Below, one piece after another: positions 52,000 through 60,525 of a stretch of 64,000 bases of DNA. Under the pieces are notes generated by a model that saw only the letters and a program-made list of their open reading frames with translations, searched no databases and was not told where the DNA came from. Numbering within the stretch: the stretch's first letter is position 1; every line of letters starts with the position of its first letter. Where the stretch lies: NCBI RefSeq assembly GCF_036227605.1, contig NZ_CP109487.1:6571501-6635500 (forward strand), written 5' to 3'. This DNA is from Streptomyces sp. NBC_01439. Its GTDB lineage: Bacteria > Actinomycetota > Actinomycetes > Streptomycetales > Streptomycetaceae. Made by a program: the position numbers and the translations under genes.

Positions 52000-52302
52000 A
52001 TGGATAGAAAGCAGAAGAAGGAATTCGAGGCACGCCAGGAACGGGAGTGGGCTGCCCGGGAAGCCAGCCTTGGCTTCTACAGCGTGACTGTGCCTGCACC
52101 GCCCCACCCGCACACCGCTCTCGGCATCGTCGCCGGATACCGGCGGCAAAGTGTGATGGAAGCGGTGGAAAGCATGCAGAGCGAGGCCCGCGGGCTTGGT
52201 GCCGACGGTGTGCTCGGTGTGTCGATCGTCCCGGACGTCGGCCAGTTCAGTACGCACTTCGTCGCATACGGCACTGCCGTCCGGTGGACGCCATCCGAGT
52301 AA
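52000..52302 (+). CDS. YbjQ-like (DUF74-type) heavy-metal-binding-fold protein
   Basis: 100 residues. A charged head (MDRKQKKEFEARQEREW) precedes a compact domain whose end, EARGLGADGVLGVSIVPDVG and HFVAYGTAVRW, matches the YbjQ/UPF0145 pattern (LGANAVIGV and AYGTAV). The family fold forms pentamers but its role is unclear. GAGAGG at 51986-51991 supports ATG 52000; an in-frame ATG at 51961 is possible. It is isolated, with intergenic DNA on both sides and somewhat lower GC than the core genes. Confidence 0.75.
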   Translation: MDRKQKKEFEARQEREWAAREASLGFYSVTVPAPPHPHTALGIVAGYRRQSVMEAVESMQSEARGLGADGVLGVSIVPDVGQFSTHFVAYGTAVRWTPSE

Positions 52303-52597
52303 CGGGAGGGCACGCCGTACGGCTTCGCCAAATCCGGTTCCGCCGCGTGGGCAACGCCAACGGCTTCCGGGCCCGGAGGTCTTCGCAGCCCTGACTTCTC
52401 ATCTGCTGCGGATGACGGCTCGACCACACGGCCGCCGGACTCAACAACCGAACCCCTCTCCTCGCCTCGGCACAGTTCCCCACATACCTTCATCAGTGCC
52501 GTCTCGCTTCGAAGATCTGACTGTCAGTGAGTACTTCACAGAAGTTGAGCCAGAGCCCGAGAAGTAACGGGACTGCGGCGCGAGCGGGTCGTCGCTG

Positions 52598-53317
52598 TCA
52601 GGTCAGGACGACGCACCCCAGCCGCTCCAGCTCGCTGATGAGCGGTAGGGAGGGATCGACCCCGTTCCATCGCAGATCCAGCTTCTCCAGCGATGGCATC
52701 AGGGCGAGCCAGTCGGGCAGCTGGCCGAGACTGTTGCTCCGCAGGTCGATCTGACGCAGTCGAGGGAGGCCGGCAAGTGACTCCGGCACCTCGGTCAGGG
52801 AGTTCTCGCGTAGGTCCAGGTGACGCAGTTCGTGCAGCTTGGCTGCTGACGACGGCAAACGCTCGATCGCGTTCCCTCGGAGCCACAGCTCACGCAGGCA
52901 GCGGAGCTGGCCGATGGAGTCGGGCAGGCTGGTGAGCCGGTTGTGCTGCGCCCTGAACTCGATGAGACCGCTCATCCCACCAATGGTCTCTGGCAGGGTG
53001 GTGAGCGCGTTCTCGCCGACGTTGAGGTAACGCAACCGGGTCAGGTTTCCCAGAGAGTCGGGGATCCGAGACAGCTGGTTGTCGTGCAAGTAGAGGCAGT
53101 CGCTGAGCTCGGTCAGCTTGCCGAGTTCTTCGGGCGCCGACGTCAGCGCATTGTGACCCAAGTCCAGGGTCTTCAGCTGGTGGAGCTGCCCGATGTCCGG
53201 CGGGAGGGCTGTGAGTCCGTTGTCAGCGAGGATCAGCACGGCGAGCTCGGTCCGCCGCCAGACCGACTCGGGCACCTCTCCGAGCTCTTGACGCCACAAG
53301 TTCAGTGTGTTCCTCAC
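52598..53317 (-). CDS. Stand-alone leucine-rich repeat protein
   Basis: 239 residues made almost entirely of about ten LRRs of 23 residues, with consensus L-x-x-L-x-L-x-x-N-x-L-T-x-L-P (ADNGLTALPPDIGQL, GHNALTSAPEELGKL, RGNAIERLPSSAAKL). There is no signal peptide, kinase, GTPase or F-box part, so it should be cytoplasmic and bind a partner. A short N-terminal cap (LWRQELGEVPESVW) and C-terminal cap are visible. Start is GTG 53317 with GGGGAG about 6 bases upstream. No related gene is adjacent; such LRR proteins in Streptomyces are often in accessory DNA. Confidence 0.9.
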   Translation of the reverse strand: MRNTLNLWRQELGEVPESVWRRTELAVLILADNGLTALPPDIGQLHQLKTLDLGHNALTSAPEELGKLTELSDCLYLHDNQLSRIPDSLGNLTRLRYLNVGENALTTLPETIGGMSGLIEFRAQHNRLTSLPDSIGQLRCLRELWLRGNAIERLPSSAAKLHELRHLDLRENSLTEVPESLAGLPRLRQIDLRSNSLGQLPDWLALMPSLEKLDLRWNGVDPSLPLISELERLGCVVLT

Positions 53318-53389
53318 AGCGATCTCCCCTTCGTCAGGCAGTCTGGTCTCCGATTCTCGTCCGGGACCTCCTTCGGCGGCGATGGGCCG

Positions 53390-53623
53390 TCAGACGGTTA
53401 GGGCAAGATCAACTCGCCTCGGCGTGTTCGGCGCGGGCGCGGGCGCGGGTGCTGGCGAGGCGGTAGGCACGGCCGTGCGGAGCGAGCCGAAGACCGAGAG
53501 CGGGCTGTCGTGCCAACCGGACGCGGGGAAGTCGGTACCTTCCAGCCGCAGCCACACCACGCCAGCCGCGAACAACGGCCCCCGTACTTCCAGTGTCTCG
53601 ACGGGCAGATTCAACTCGAACAC
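53390..53623 (-). pseudogene. Small protein or truncated gene (FPxxxWxD-type)
   Basis: 77 residues from GTG 53623. The first ~50 residues look protein-like: ELNLPVETLEVRGPLFAAG, VVWLRLEGTDFPASGWHD and SPLSVFGSL resemble the start of a family of ~120-residue Streptomyces proteins with a conserved FPxxxW-D motif. After residue 50 the text decays into Ala/Pro repeats (SPAPAPAPAPN), and the stop comes early. I read it as a truncated or frameshifted remnant, but a genuine short gene cannot be excluded. Confidence 0.45.
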
Positions 53624-53673
53624 TCTTCACGGCCTCCCTCGAGTCAACCCGACATCGCGCGGCACATCAAAGC

Positions 53674-54573
53674 CTAAGCAGCGGCTGCCGCCGCGGCTTG
53701 CGTCGGGGTGCAGCCGGTGCAGAGGCCCGGGGCGGGGGAGCGGAAGGCGCGGTCGCACTCTTCGCAGGAGCGGAGCGGATGGACTTCGCGGTCGGGGTGT
53801 GCGGGGTGTGCGGGGTGTGCCGCCCAGGGGTCCGGGAGGCGGGGCGGCAGTTGTTCGCGCAGGCGGTGGGCGAGCAGTGCGGCCGGGGAGTGGATCACCG
53901 TCTGGGGCAGCGCGCGCGTCAGCGCGGCGGTGACGGCGCCCGGTACGAGCCCGCGCTCCAGCCAGAGCGCCGCGGCGGGCGCCAGCCGCACCGTGTCGCG
54001 CTCGGACAGCACCAGCCGGGGATCACGCAGCCGCAGGCGGGCCAGTAGCTCCCTCGCCTGGAGCTCGGCTTCCGGGACGTCCGCCAGCTCCTCATCCGGG
54101 GCGGGGTCGGGAGCATGCTCCGGGGCGGGAGCGGGTTCCGGATCGGGTTCCGGGTTGGGATCGGGAGCAGGCTCGGGCTCGGGGTCCGGGGACGGCTCCG
54201 GCGTGCGGCGCTCGCGCGCCGTTTCCGCCGACCTGGCCGGCGGGTTGTTGTACGAGACCGTGCAGGTCACGACACGCCCGGACGGGAGCCGCTCCTGGAA
54301 ACGGGCCAGGTAGCCGTGTGCCTCCAGCTCGCGCAGGGCGGCGGCGATGCGGACCTCGCCCTCCGGGAAGCGCTCGGCAAGGTCCTTGATGGTGACCTTG
54401 CTGCCCGCCGGGACGGACTGGACGTGCGTGGCCAGGCCGATCGCGGTCAGGCTCAGCTCGCGGTGCTGGGCGAGATGGTTGCCGATCTTGACGTAGCCGC
54501 GGCGGTGGTCGTGGTTGATGTGTCGGATGCCCGACGGGACGCGCGCAGGGGCGCTAAGCTGCTGGTCAGCCAT
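53674..54573 (-). CDS. Winged-helix DNA-binding protein with Pro/Glu linker
   Basis: 299 residues. A helix-turn-helix/winged-helix region (about 20-105: YVKIGNHLAQHRELSLTAIGLATHV, VTIKDLAERFPEGEVRIAAALRELEAHGYL) resembles the replication-initiator/DnaD-type or MarR-like fold common in Streptomyces accessory loci. An acidic PEP/DPEP linker (about 120-170) and a helical C-terminal part with four cysteines in two CxxC pairs (RSCEECDR and LCTGCTPTQ) follow, suggesting a zinc site. ATG 54573 was chosen; the upstream frame text is not conserved. Confidence 0.82.
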   Translation of the reverse strand: MADQQLSAPARVPSGIRHINHDHRRGYVKIGNHLAQHRELSLTAIGLATHVQSVPAGSKVTIKDLAERFPEGEVRIAAALRELEAHGYLARFQERLPSGRVVTCTVSYNNPPARSAETARERRTPEPSPDPEPEPAPDPNPEPDPEPAPAPEHAPDPAPDEELADVPEAELQARELLARLRLRDPRLVLSERDTVRLAPAAALWLERGLVPGAVTAALTRALPQTVIHSPAALLAHRLREQLPPRLPDPWAAHPAHPAHPDREVHPLRSCEECDRAFRSPAPGLCTGCTPTQAAAAAAA

Positions 54574-54698
54574 GGGGAAGGTTCGTTCTTCCGCTGTGGT
54601 CAGGCCCTCGCTCGGGATGCCAGTCCCGTACGAGGGCCGTACGCGTTTTATGGGGTTGTCGGGAGTCAGAGTGCCCGGCGAATTGTCATATGCGCTAG

Positions 54699-54726
54699 CT
54701 CGGTTGGGGTGATTCACCCGACCGAG
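54699..54726. terminator. Inverted repeat downstream of the HATPase gene
   Basis: CTCGGTTGGG (54699-54708) pairs with CCCGACCGAG (54717-54726), including one G-T wobble, 52 bases beyond the HATPase stop on the minus strand and 126 bases before the winged-helix gene start; terminator or operator. Confidence 0.5.
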
Positions 54727-54777
54727 TGAGAGGGGAGGGGGAGGTATGGAGAGGTTATTTCCCCCGGTTATCTATCT

Positions 54778-55254
54778 TTAGATGTCGTGCGGAACCGGTC
54801 GCTGCCCCACCGGGTCGTGGAAACCTCGATCCGGTGAAATCGGACTCCCCAAATCCATTTCCGCCCATACGGTTTTCAGCGGCGCGGGCCCGTGATCGAT
54901 TCCCCAGCGCGAGGCGAACGCGGCGACGAGGACGAGCCCCCGCCTCGATTCCGCCCCGGGCCCCGCCGGCGCTGCGAGCGGTGTGAACTCCCGCCTGGTG
55001 TCCGACACTTCGATACGCAGCGTAGGCCCGTCCGTGATCCGCAACGCGAGCCGGAAGCTCCGCCCGGGTACGCGGCCGTGTGTCACGGCGTTCGCGGCGA
55101 GCTCGGCGACGACCTGCGCGGCGCCCTCGAACGGAAGTCCTTGTTCTGCGAGTTGGTCGACCGTGAGGGCGCGGGCGGCACGTGCTCCGCGCGGGGTGGA
55201 CGGGAGCATGGCGACGAGGCGGGTTTCCTGATTCACGTGACTCAGCGTGGCCAT
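54778..55254 (-). CDS. HATPase-type regulator (anti-sigma/AbaA-orfD-like)
   Basis: 158 residues of the GHKL ATPase fold used by RsbW-like anti-sigma factors: N box VVAELAANAVTHG, a shortened G1 region (IEVSDTRREFTPLAA) and G2 ESRRGLVLVAAFASRWG. Proteins of this type sit beside Xre-DUF5753 and DUF397 genes in whiJ/abaA-like loci and modulate development or antibiotic production. ATG 55254 is used, though GTG 55239 is possible. It is divergent from the Xre gene, with the shared promoter in 55255-55345. Confidence 0.88.
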   Translation of the reverse strand: MATLSHVNQETRLVAMLPSTPRGARAARALTVDQLAEQGLPFEGAAQVVAELAANAVTHGRVPGRSFRLALRITDGPTLRIEVSDTRREFTPLAAPAGPGAESRRGLVLVAAFASRWGIDHGPAPLKTVWAEMDLGSPISPDRGFHDPVGQRPVPHDI

Positions 55255-55345
55255 CCGTGCGTAACCTGAACAGAGTTGAGGGCGCTGTGTACGACGGCTG
55301 TCCAAGCTCGTCCCGTCGTGTCCTCCCGGTCCAGCGGAGGTGGCA

Positions 55346-56203
55346 GTGAGCACGGATGGCACGGACGGCACGGACGAGTCGAGCTGGGAACTCGACCCGG
55401 AGGACGAATCCGGGGCGGTCATCGCCGCGGTGGGACGCCAGTTGAAAATGTGGCGGGAGGCGAGCGGGCTCGACCGTTCCAAGTTCGGCGAACGGATGGG
55501 TTACGGCGCCAATCTGATCTACAAGATCGAGCGCGGCGCCCGCATTCCGCGTCCGGAGTTCCTGGACAAGGCGGACGAGGTCCTGGGGGCGGGTGGGAAA
55601 ATCGCTGCGATGAAGGAGGACATTCAGCGGGCGCGGTATCCGAAGAAGGTTCGGGATCTCGCCAAATTGGAATCCCAGGCGGTGGAGATCGGGTCGTACG
55701 ACAACGGAGTGGTGCCGGGCCTGCTCCAGACCGAGGAGTACACGCGCGCTCTGTATGCAGTGCGGCGCCCCGTCTACTCGGAGGACGAGACCGAGCGTCT
55801 GGTTGCGGCGAGGCTGGCACGTCAAGACATCCTTCGGCAGAACCCCGCCCCCTTGCTGACCGTCGTCCAGGACGAGGCTGTCCTTCGTCGGCCCATCGGG
55901 GGCAAGATGGTTATGCGCCGCCAACTGGAACACTTGCTGGAGGTTGGCCAGTTGCGCAACGTGGAAATCCAGGTGATGCCCACCCTCGTCGAGGAGCATG
56001 CTGGGCTCGCAGGGTCCCTCACGGTCATGAGACTCAGGGACGGAACAACCGTCGGGCACAACGAAGTTCAGCTGGTCAGCCGCTTGATTACTGAACCGAA
56101 AGAGGTCCAGATCCTGGACATGCGCTATGGCATGATCCGGGCACAGGCTCTGACGCCTCGCGCATCGCTGACGTTCATCGAGAAGGTACTGGGAGAGACA
56201 TGA
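55346..56203 (+). CDS. Xre-family regulator with DUF5753 domain (WhiJ-like)
   Basis: 285 residues. An Xre helix-turn-helix (about 25-90: VGRQLKMWREASGLDRSKFGERMGYGANLIYKIERGAR) is followed by a DUF5753 domain (about 100-285) with VVPGLLQTEEYTRAL, RLARQDILRQ and VMPTLVEEHAGLAGS. This is the WhiJ architecture. GTG 55346 is preferred because GGAGG (55336-55340) is 5 bases before it. Its stop overlaps the DUF397 ATG (ATGA 56200-56203), so the partner pair is translationally coupled, as expected of Xre/DUF397 modules. Confidence 0.94.
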   Translation: MSTDGTDGTDESSWELDPEDESGAVIAAVGRQLKMWREASGLDRSKFGERMGYGANLIYKIERGARIPRPEFLDKADEVLGAGGKIAAMKEDIQRARYPKKVRDLAKLESQAVEIGSYDNGVVPGLLQTEEYTRALYAVRRPVYSEDETERLVAARLARQDILRQNPAPLLTVVQDEAVLRRPIGGKMVMRRQLEHLLEVGQLRNVEIQVMPTLVEEHAGLAGSLTVMRLRDGTTVGHNEVQLVSRLITEPKEVQILDMRYGMIRAQALTPRASLTFIEKVLGET

Positions 56204-56460
56204 GTATCAAGCCGTCGGGCGAGAGCCTCTCCGCGCTGACGTGGGTGAAGAGCAGCTACAGCACCAACGACGGCCCGAACTGCATCGAGGTCGCCTGGAC
56301 CAAGAGCAGCTACAGCGCCAGCGACAGCAACGAGTGCGTCGAGGTCGCCCACACCCCCGGTACCGTCCTCGTCCGGGACTCCAAGCGGCCCGAGTACGCC
56401 CGGCTCGCGCTCACCCCGGCTGCCTGGAGCGACTTCGTCGCCCACGCCGTCACCTCGTGA
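56200..56460 (+). CDS. DUF397 protein with duplicated N-terminal motif
   Basis: 86 residues. The typical DUF397 motif (W-x-K-S-S-Y-S...N-C-x-E-V-A) occurs twice: WVKSSYSTNDGPNCIEVA and WTKSSYSASDSNECVEVA, the second followed by the full remainder (VLVRDSKRPEYARLALTPAAWSDF). Normal members have one, so the head is a partial internal duplication. DUF397 proteins act with Xre-DUF5753 partners, reportedly in toxin-antitoxin-like or developmental control. It overlaps the upstream Xre gene by ATGA and the downstream HEAT-like gene by GTGA. Confidence 0.93.
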   Translation: MSIKPSGESLSALTWVKSSYSTNDGPNCIEVAWTKSSYSASDSNECVEVAHTPGTVLVRDSKRPEYARLALTPAAWSDFVAHAVTS

Positions 56461-57650
56461 GACGGGTGGATTCTGCCGTCGAGGCCGTGCACCGGTACCG
56501 GCGGCCGGATCCGGCGTGCTGGGACGTCGTGGTCGAAGCGGTCTGTTCCGAGGCGTCGAGCTACGACGCCGACAAGGCGCTCGTCCAGGCGGGCCGGGCC
56601 GTCGCCCGGCATGCCGACCGGATCGCCGAGGACCTCCGCCGACATCAGGGGTCCTTCGGGACCGCCGTCGGCCACGACGTGCAGGCGCGCGCCCTGGCAC
56701 TTGCCGGGATGGGCGACCTGCGGGCCCTGCCGGCCCTCCGGCGCCTCGCGGAGCACGGCGGGCTCCCCTACAGCCGACCGGAGGCCCGGGTCATGGCCGC
56801 GCTGCCCGCAGCCGAGCTGGCTCCGGTCATGCTGACCAAGCTGCTGCGCGACGGCGACGACTACCACGGCAACACCACCGCCCTCGACGTCCTCGCGCTC
56901 TGCGGTGCGGCCGCCGCCCCCGCCGTGCCCGAGGTGACCCGGTACCTGGACACCGAATACGCCTACGACGCCCTGCGCGTCCTCGGTCGGATCGGGCCCG
57001 CCGCGGCCGGGACGGCGAACCGGCTGACCGACTTCGCCACCGGTCGTGCCCCGCGCGCCCGCCGGCACCACCCGCGGCCGGCCGCCTGGGCGCACTGGCG
57101 GGTCACCGGTGATCCCACCCTCGCCCTCGACGTGTGCGGAACGGCCGTGCGATCCGGGACGGGAAGCCACGGCCTGCCCTTCCTCGCCGATCTCGGCCCG
57201 CTGGCCGCGGCCCACGCGGACACCGTGCGCGGCCTGCTGGACTCGCCCGGCGCGTGGACCCGGGTCGCGGCCGCGCACGCGTACTGGCGGATCACCGGGG
57301 ACCCCGAGCCCGCCGTACCCGTACTGCTGGCCGAGGTGGACCCGGCCTGGGCGGGGCATCCGACCGTGCCGGTGCAGGAGGCCGTCCGTCACCTCGGGGA
57401 GATCGGCGCCCCGGCCGTCGCCGCAGCGCCCCTGCTGGGCCGGATCCTGGCGCAGGAGGAACGGCTCGGACACCCCTTCGAGCGGATACGGATCCTGGTG
57501 GACGCGGCCTACGTCCGCACCCTCACCGAGGCTCTGGAGCGGATCGGCCCGTGCGCGGGCGGCCCCCCACCGACGCCCTCGAAGGAGCTCGTGCCCCTAC
57601 CGGCTCCCGCACGAAGGCGGATCTTCGGGTTCAGCAGGCGTTCGGTCTGA
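56457..57650 (+). CDS. HEAT-like repeat protein coupled to the whiJ-type pair
   Basis: 397 residues, almost all helical, with alternating segments that resemble HEAT/PBS-lyase repeats (VQARALALAGMGDLRALPALRRLAE, GAAAAPAVPEVTRYLDTEYAYDALRVLGRIG, VQEAVRHLGEIGAPAVAAAPLL). No catalytic motif is seen, so a scaffold or sensor is likely. GTG 56457 overlaps the DUF397 stop by 4 bases, and the frame upstream of it lies inside the other gene. This third coupled gene is not part of the standard Xre/DUF397 module as I know it. Confidence 0.87.
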   Translation: MRRVDSAVEAVHRYRRPDPACWDVVVEAVCSEASSYDADKALVQAGRAVARHADRIAEDLRRHQGSFGTAVGHDVQARALALAGMGDLRALPALRRLAEHGGLPYSRPEARVMAALPAAELAPVMLTKLLRDGDDYHGNTTALDVLALCGAAAAPAVPEVTRYLDTEYAYDALRVLGRIGPAAAGTANRLTDFATGRAPRARRHHPRPAAWAHWRVTGDPTLALDVCGTAVRSGTGSHGLPFLADLGPLAAAHADTVRGLLDSPGAWTRVAAAHAYWRITGDPEPAVPVLLAEVDPAWAGHPTVPVQEAVRHLGEIGAPAVAAAPLLGRILAQEERLGHPFERIRILVDAAYVRTLTEALERIGPCAGGPPPTPSKELVPLPAPARRRIFGFSRRSV

Positions 57651-57693
57651 CATTCCCAAGTGCACGGGAACGCCGGGGAGTTACGGTGAGGGC

Positions 57694-58191
57694 ATGTTCA
57701 CAGTGCGTCGCGCAGGCCCGTACGACGGGGACGTCCTCGGCGAGATCCACGCCGCGGCCTGGGAAGCGTCCTACGCCCCCTTCTTCGATCCCGAGTTCGC
57801 CGCAGACGGTGTCCGGAGCCGGCGAACGCGGTGGCACGAAAGGGTCGGGCAGGCGGACCCCCCGATCCTGCTGGCCGAACACGACGGCCGTCCGCTGGCG
57901 CTGAGCGCCTTCAGGACGTCCTCGACCCGGCCCGGGCTGGCCGAGATCCTCTCCTTCTACGGCCACCCCGACGGCTGGGGCAGCGGCATCGCGGCCGCGC
58001 TGATGACCGGGACGCTGGACCAGCTGCGCGCCGACGGATTCGCCCGGACCCACCTGTGGACCCTGCACGACACCCCGCAGTCCCGCCGCTTCTACACCAA
58101 GTGTGGCTTCACCGAGAGCGGCGCCGCCCGCCCCTTCGACTTCGGCGACGGGAAGCCCCTCACCCAGGTCGAATACGAGCGCGCGTGTTGA
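57694..58191 (+). CDS. GNAT-family N-acetyltransferase
   Basis: 165 residues with the GNAT fold: the CoA loop GHPDGWGSGIAAALM (about 88-102), the helix LDQLRADGFARTHLWTL, and the end RRFYTKCGFTESGA, the common Y-x-x-x-GF closing pattern. No signal or partner. ATG 57694 is the likely start. The gene follows the HEAT-like gene by 43 bases and could be read through from it. Confidence 0.9.
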   Translation: MFTVRRAGPYDGDVLGEIHAAAWEASYAPFFDPEFAADGVRSRRTRWHERVGQADPPILLAEHDGRPLALSAFRTSSTRPGLAEILSFYGHPDGWGSGIAAALMTGTLDQLRADGFARTHLWTLHDTPQSRRFYTKCGFTESGAARPFDFGDGKPLTQVEYERAC

Positions 58192-58319
58192 CCCCTCCTG
58201 GCCCGCCGTTCGCCTGACGTACCCGCAGCCGTCACATCGGGCTTGCCCTCCGGTACTCCGGGCACGCTGTTCTGAAGAGCGCTCACGCATCCTCGAACAG
58301 AGCAGAGGTCCTTCTCGCC

Positions 58320-60389
58320 ATGGCAGAACTCAACCGCCGCCGTTTCCTCCAGCTCACCGGCGGCGCCGCCGCCCTGAGCCTGCTCAACGAGAGCATCGCG
58401 CGCGCCGCCGCCATCCCCGCGCAGGGGACGACCGGCACCATCGCCGATGTCGAGCACATCGTGGTCCTGATGCAGGAAAATCGTTCCTTCGACCACTACT
58501 ACGGCGCGCTGCGCGGGGTCCGCGGCTTCGGCGACCCGCGCCCGGTGACCCTGCCCAGCGGCAAGTCCGTCTGGCACCAGGCCGACAACGCGGGCGAGGA
58601 GACGCTGCCCTTCCGCCCGCCGTCCGACGACCTCGGCATGGAGTTCCTCCAGGGCCTCAACCACGACTGGGCCGGCGGCCAGAGCGCCTTCAACAAGGGC
58701 AAGTACGACAACTGGGTGCCCGCCAAGACGCCGGCCACCATGGCGTACCTGACGCGCGAGGACATCCCCTTCCACTACGCCCTCGCCGACACGTTCACCC
58801 TCTGCGACGCCTACCACTGCTCCTTCATCGGTTCGACCGACCCCAACCGCTACTACCTCTGGTCGGGCCACACCGGCAACGACGGCACCGGCGGCGGCCC
58901 GGTCCTCAACAACGCCGAGGCCGGCTACGGCTGGACCACCTACCCCGAGCGCCTGGAGCGGGCCGGCATCTCCTGGAAGGTCTACCAGGACATCGGCAAC
59001 GGTCTCGACGCCGCCGGATCCTGGGGCTGGATCGACGACGCCTACCGCGGCAACTACGGCGACAACTCGCTCCTCTACTTCAACAACTACCGCAGTGCCC
59101 AGCCCGGCAACCCGCTCTTCGACAAGGCCCGCACCGGCACCGACGCCCGTACCGGCGAGGGCTACTTCGACCGGCTGCGCGCCGACGTCGCCGCCGGCAC
59201 CCTGCCCCAGGTCTCCTGGATCGCCGCCCCCGAGGCCTTCAGCGAGCACTCGAACTGGCCCTCCAACTACGGCGCGTGGTACATCGCGCAGGTGCTGGAC
59301 GCGCTGACCTCCAACCCCGACGTGTGGGCCCGTACCGCACTGTTCATCACCTACGACGAGAACGACGGCTTCTTCGACCACGTCGTCCCGCCGTACGCCC
59401 CGGCCAACGCGGGCCAGGGCCTGTCGACCACGCCGACCGCCCTCGACGTCTTCCCCGGCAAGACCGGCTACGTCGCCGGACCGTACGGGCTCGGCCCGCG
59501 CGTCCCGATGCTCGTCGTCTCGCCGTGGAGCACCGGCGGCTACTCCTGCTCCGAGACCTTCGACCACACCTCCGTGATTCGCTTCATGGAGAAGCGCTTC
59601 GGTGTGCACGAGCCCAACATCTCGCCCTGGCGCCGGGCCGTCTGCGGTGACCTGACCTCGGCCTTCGACTTCGCCCGCCGGGACACGGCCGCGGTGTCGC
59701 TGCCCGACACCGGCGCGTGGCAGCCGCAGGACCGCGAGCGCCACCCCGACTTCCGGGCCACCCCGCCCGCCGTGGGCAGCATGCCGCGCCAGGAGAAGGG
59801 CCAGTGCCGCACCCGTCCGCTGAAGTACGCCCCGTACGTGGATGGCGCCGCACTCACCGGCGAGGGCAAGTTCAAGTTGACCTTCAGCGGCGGCCCGGAC
59901 CTGGGCGCGCAGTTCTACGTCACCGCGGGCAACCGGACCGACGCCCCCTGGACGTACACCACCGGGGCCGGCACGTCGATCTCGGACGCCTGGAACACCC
60001 GCTACTCGGCCGGCGTCACCGACCTGACCGTTCACGGCCCCAACGGCTTCCTGCGCGGCTTCCGCAACCCGGGTACCACCCCCGGCCCCGAGGTCACCGC
60101 CCGCCACAACGCCACCACGGGGAACCTGGACCTCACCCTCACCAACGCCGGGGCGTCGACCGCAACGCTCACCGTCACCAACGCCTACGGCGGCGGCCCC
60201 AAGCGCCTCACGGTCGCCAAGGGCGCCACCGTCACGTACAGCGTCTCCCTGAAGAACACCCGACGCTGGTACGACGTGACGGTCACCGCGTCCGAGTTCG
60301 CGGACTTCGGCCGCCGCTTCGCCGGCAAGGTCGAGACGGGCGCGGCCGGCCTGTCGGACCCGGCGATCCTGACGAACCAGGGCTCCTGA
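58320..60389 (+). CDS. plcC: Tat-exported phosphocholine-type phospholipase C
   Basis: 689 residues of the acid-phosphatase-like phospholipase C family (phosphoesterase fold). Tat signal: NRRRFLQLTGGAAALS. The catalytic domain shows HIVVLMQENRSFDHYYG (metal-site Asn/Asp/His), FTLCDAYHCSFIGSTDPNRYYLWSG, TYDENDGFFDHVVPP and EHSNWPSNYGAWYI, followed by two C-terminal beta-sandwich (DUF756-like) domains near 500-680. The enzymes cut phosphatidylcholine or sphingomyelin head groups, usually to obtain phosphate. I searched the upstream 120 bases for PHO-box direct repeats and saw no convincing one. Confidence 0.94.
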   Translation: MAELNRRRFLQLTGGAAALSLLNESIARAAAIPAQGTTGTIADVEHIVVLMQENRSFDHYYGALRGVRGFGDPRPVTLPSGKSVWHQADNAGEETLPFRPPSDDLGMEFLQGLNHDWAGGQSAFNKGKYDNWVPAKTPATMAYLTREDIPFHYALADTFTLCDAYHCSFIGSTDPNRYYLWSGHTGNDGTGGGPVLNNAEAGYGWTTYPERLERAGISWKVYQDIGNGLDAAGSWGWIDDAYRGNYGDNSLLYFNNYRSAQPGNPLFDKARTGTDARTGEGYFDRLRADVAAGTLPQVSWIAAPEAFSEHSNWPSNYGAWYIAQVLDALTSNPDVWARTALFITYDENDGFFDHVVPPYAPANAGQGLSTTPTALDVFPGKTGYVAGPYGLGPRVPMLVVSPWSTGGYSCSETFDHTSVIRFMEKRFGVHEPNISPWRRAVCGDLTSAFDFARRDTAAVSLPDTGAWQPQDRERHPDFRATPPAVGSMPRQEKGQCRTRPLKYAPYVDGAALTGEGKFKLTFSGGPDLGAQFYVTAGNRTDAPWTYTTGAGTSISDAWNTRYSAGVTDLTVHGPNGFLRGFRNPGTTPGPEVTARHNATTGNLDLTLTNAGASTATLTVTNAYGGGPKRLTVAKGATVTYSVSLKNTRRWYDVTVTASEFADFGRRFAGKVETGAAGLSDPAILTNQGS

Positions 60390-60403
60390 CCCCCGGCCCG
60401 CGC

Positions 60404-60510
60404 CCGCGCTCCGGGCTGCGCCGGGTGCTGCTCGCCACCGCCGACGCGCACGCCGTCTACGCCCGGGCGGGCTTCGAGACCCTCACCGCGCCCGGGAAGT
60501 GGATGGCGCC
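60404..60510 (+). pseudogene. Remnant of a GNAT acetyltransferase C-terminus
   Basis: The text LRRVLLATADAHAVYARAGF and then ETLTAPGKWM (60416-60505) matches the terminal segment of GNATs ending LAT-x-DAH...YAR-GF...P-x-x-WM. No start, no acetyl-CoA loop and no upstream coding part exists: plcC ends at 60389. It is a 30-residue leftover from a deletion, lying between plcC and the convergent PAP2 gene. Confidence 0.72.
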
Positions 60511-60525
60511 GGGGCAGCAGCAGCC

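Noticed and set aside
58192..58319. PHO box upstream of the phospholipase C
   Set aside because: No pair of GTTCACC-like direct repeats at 11-base spacing could be found.
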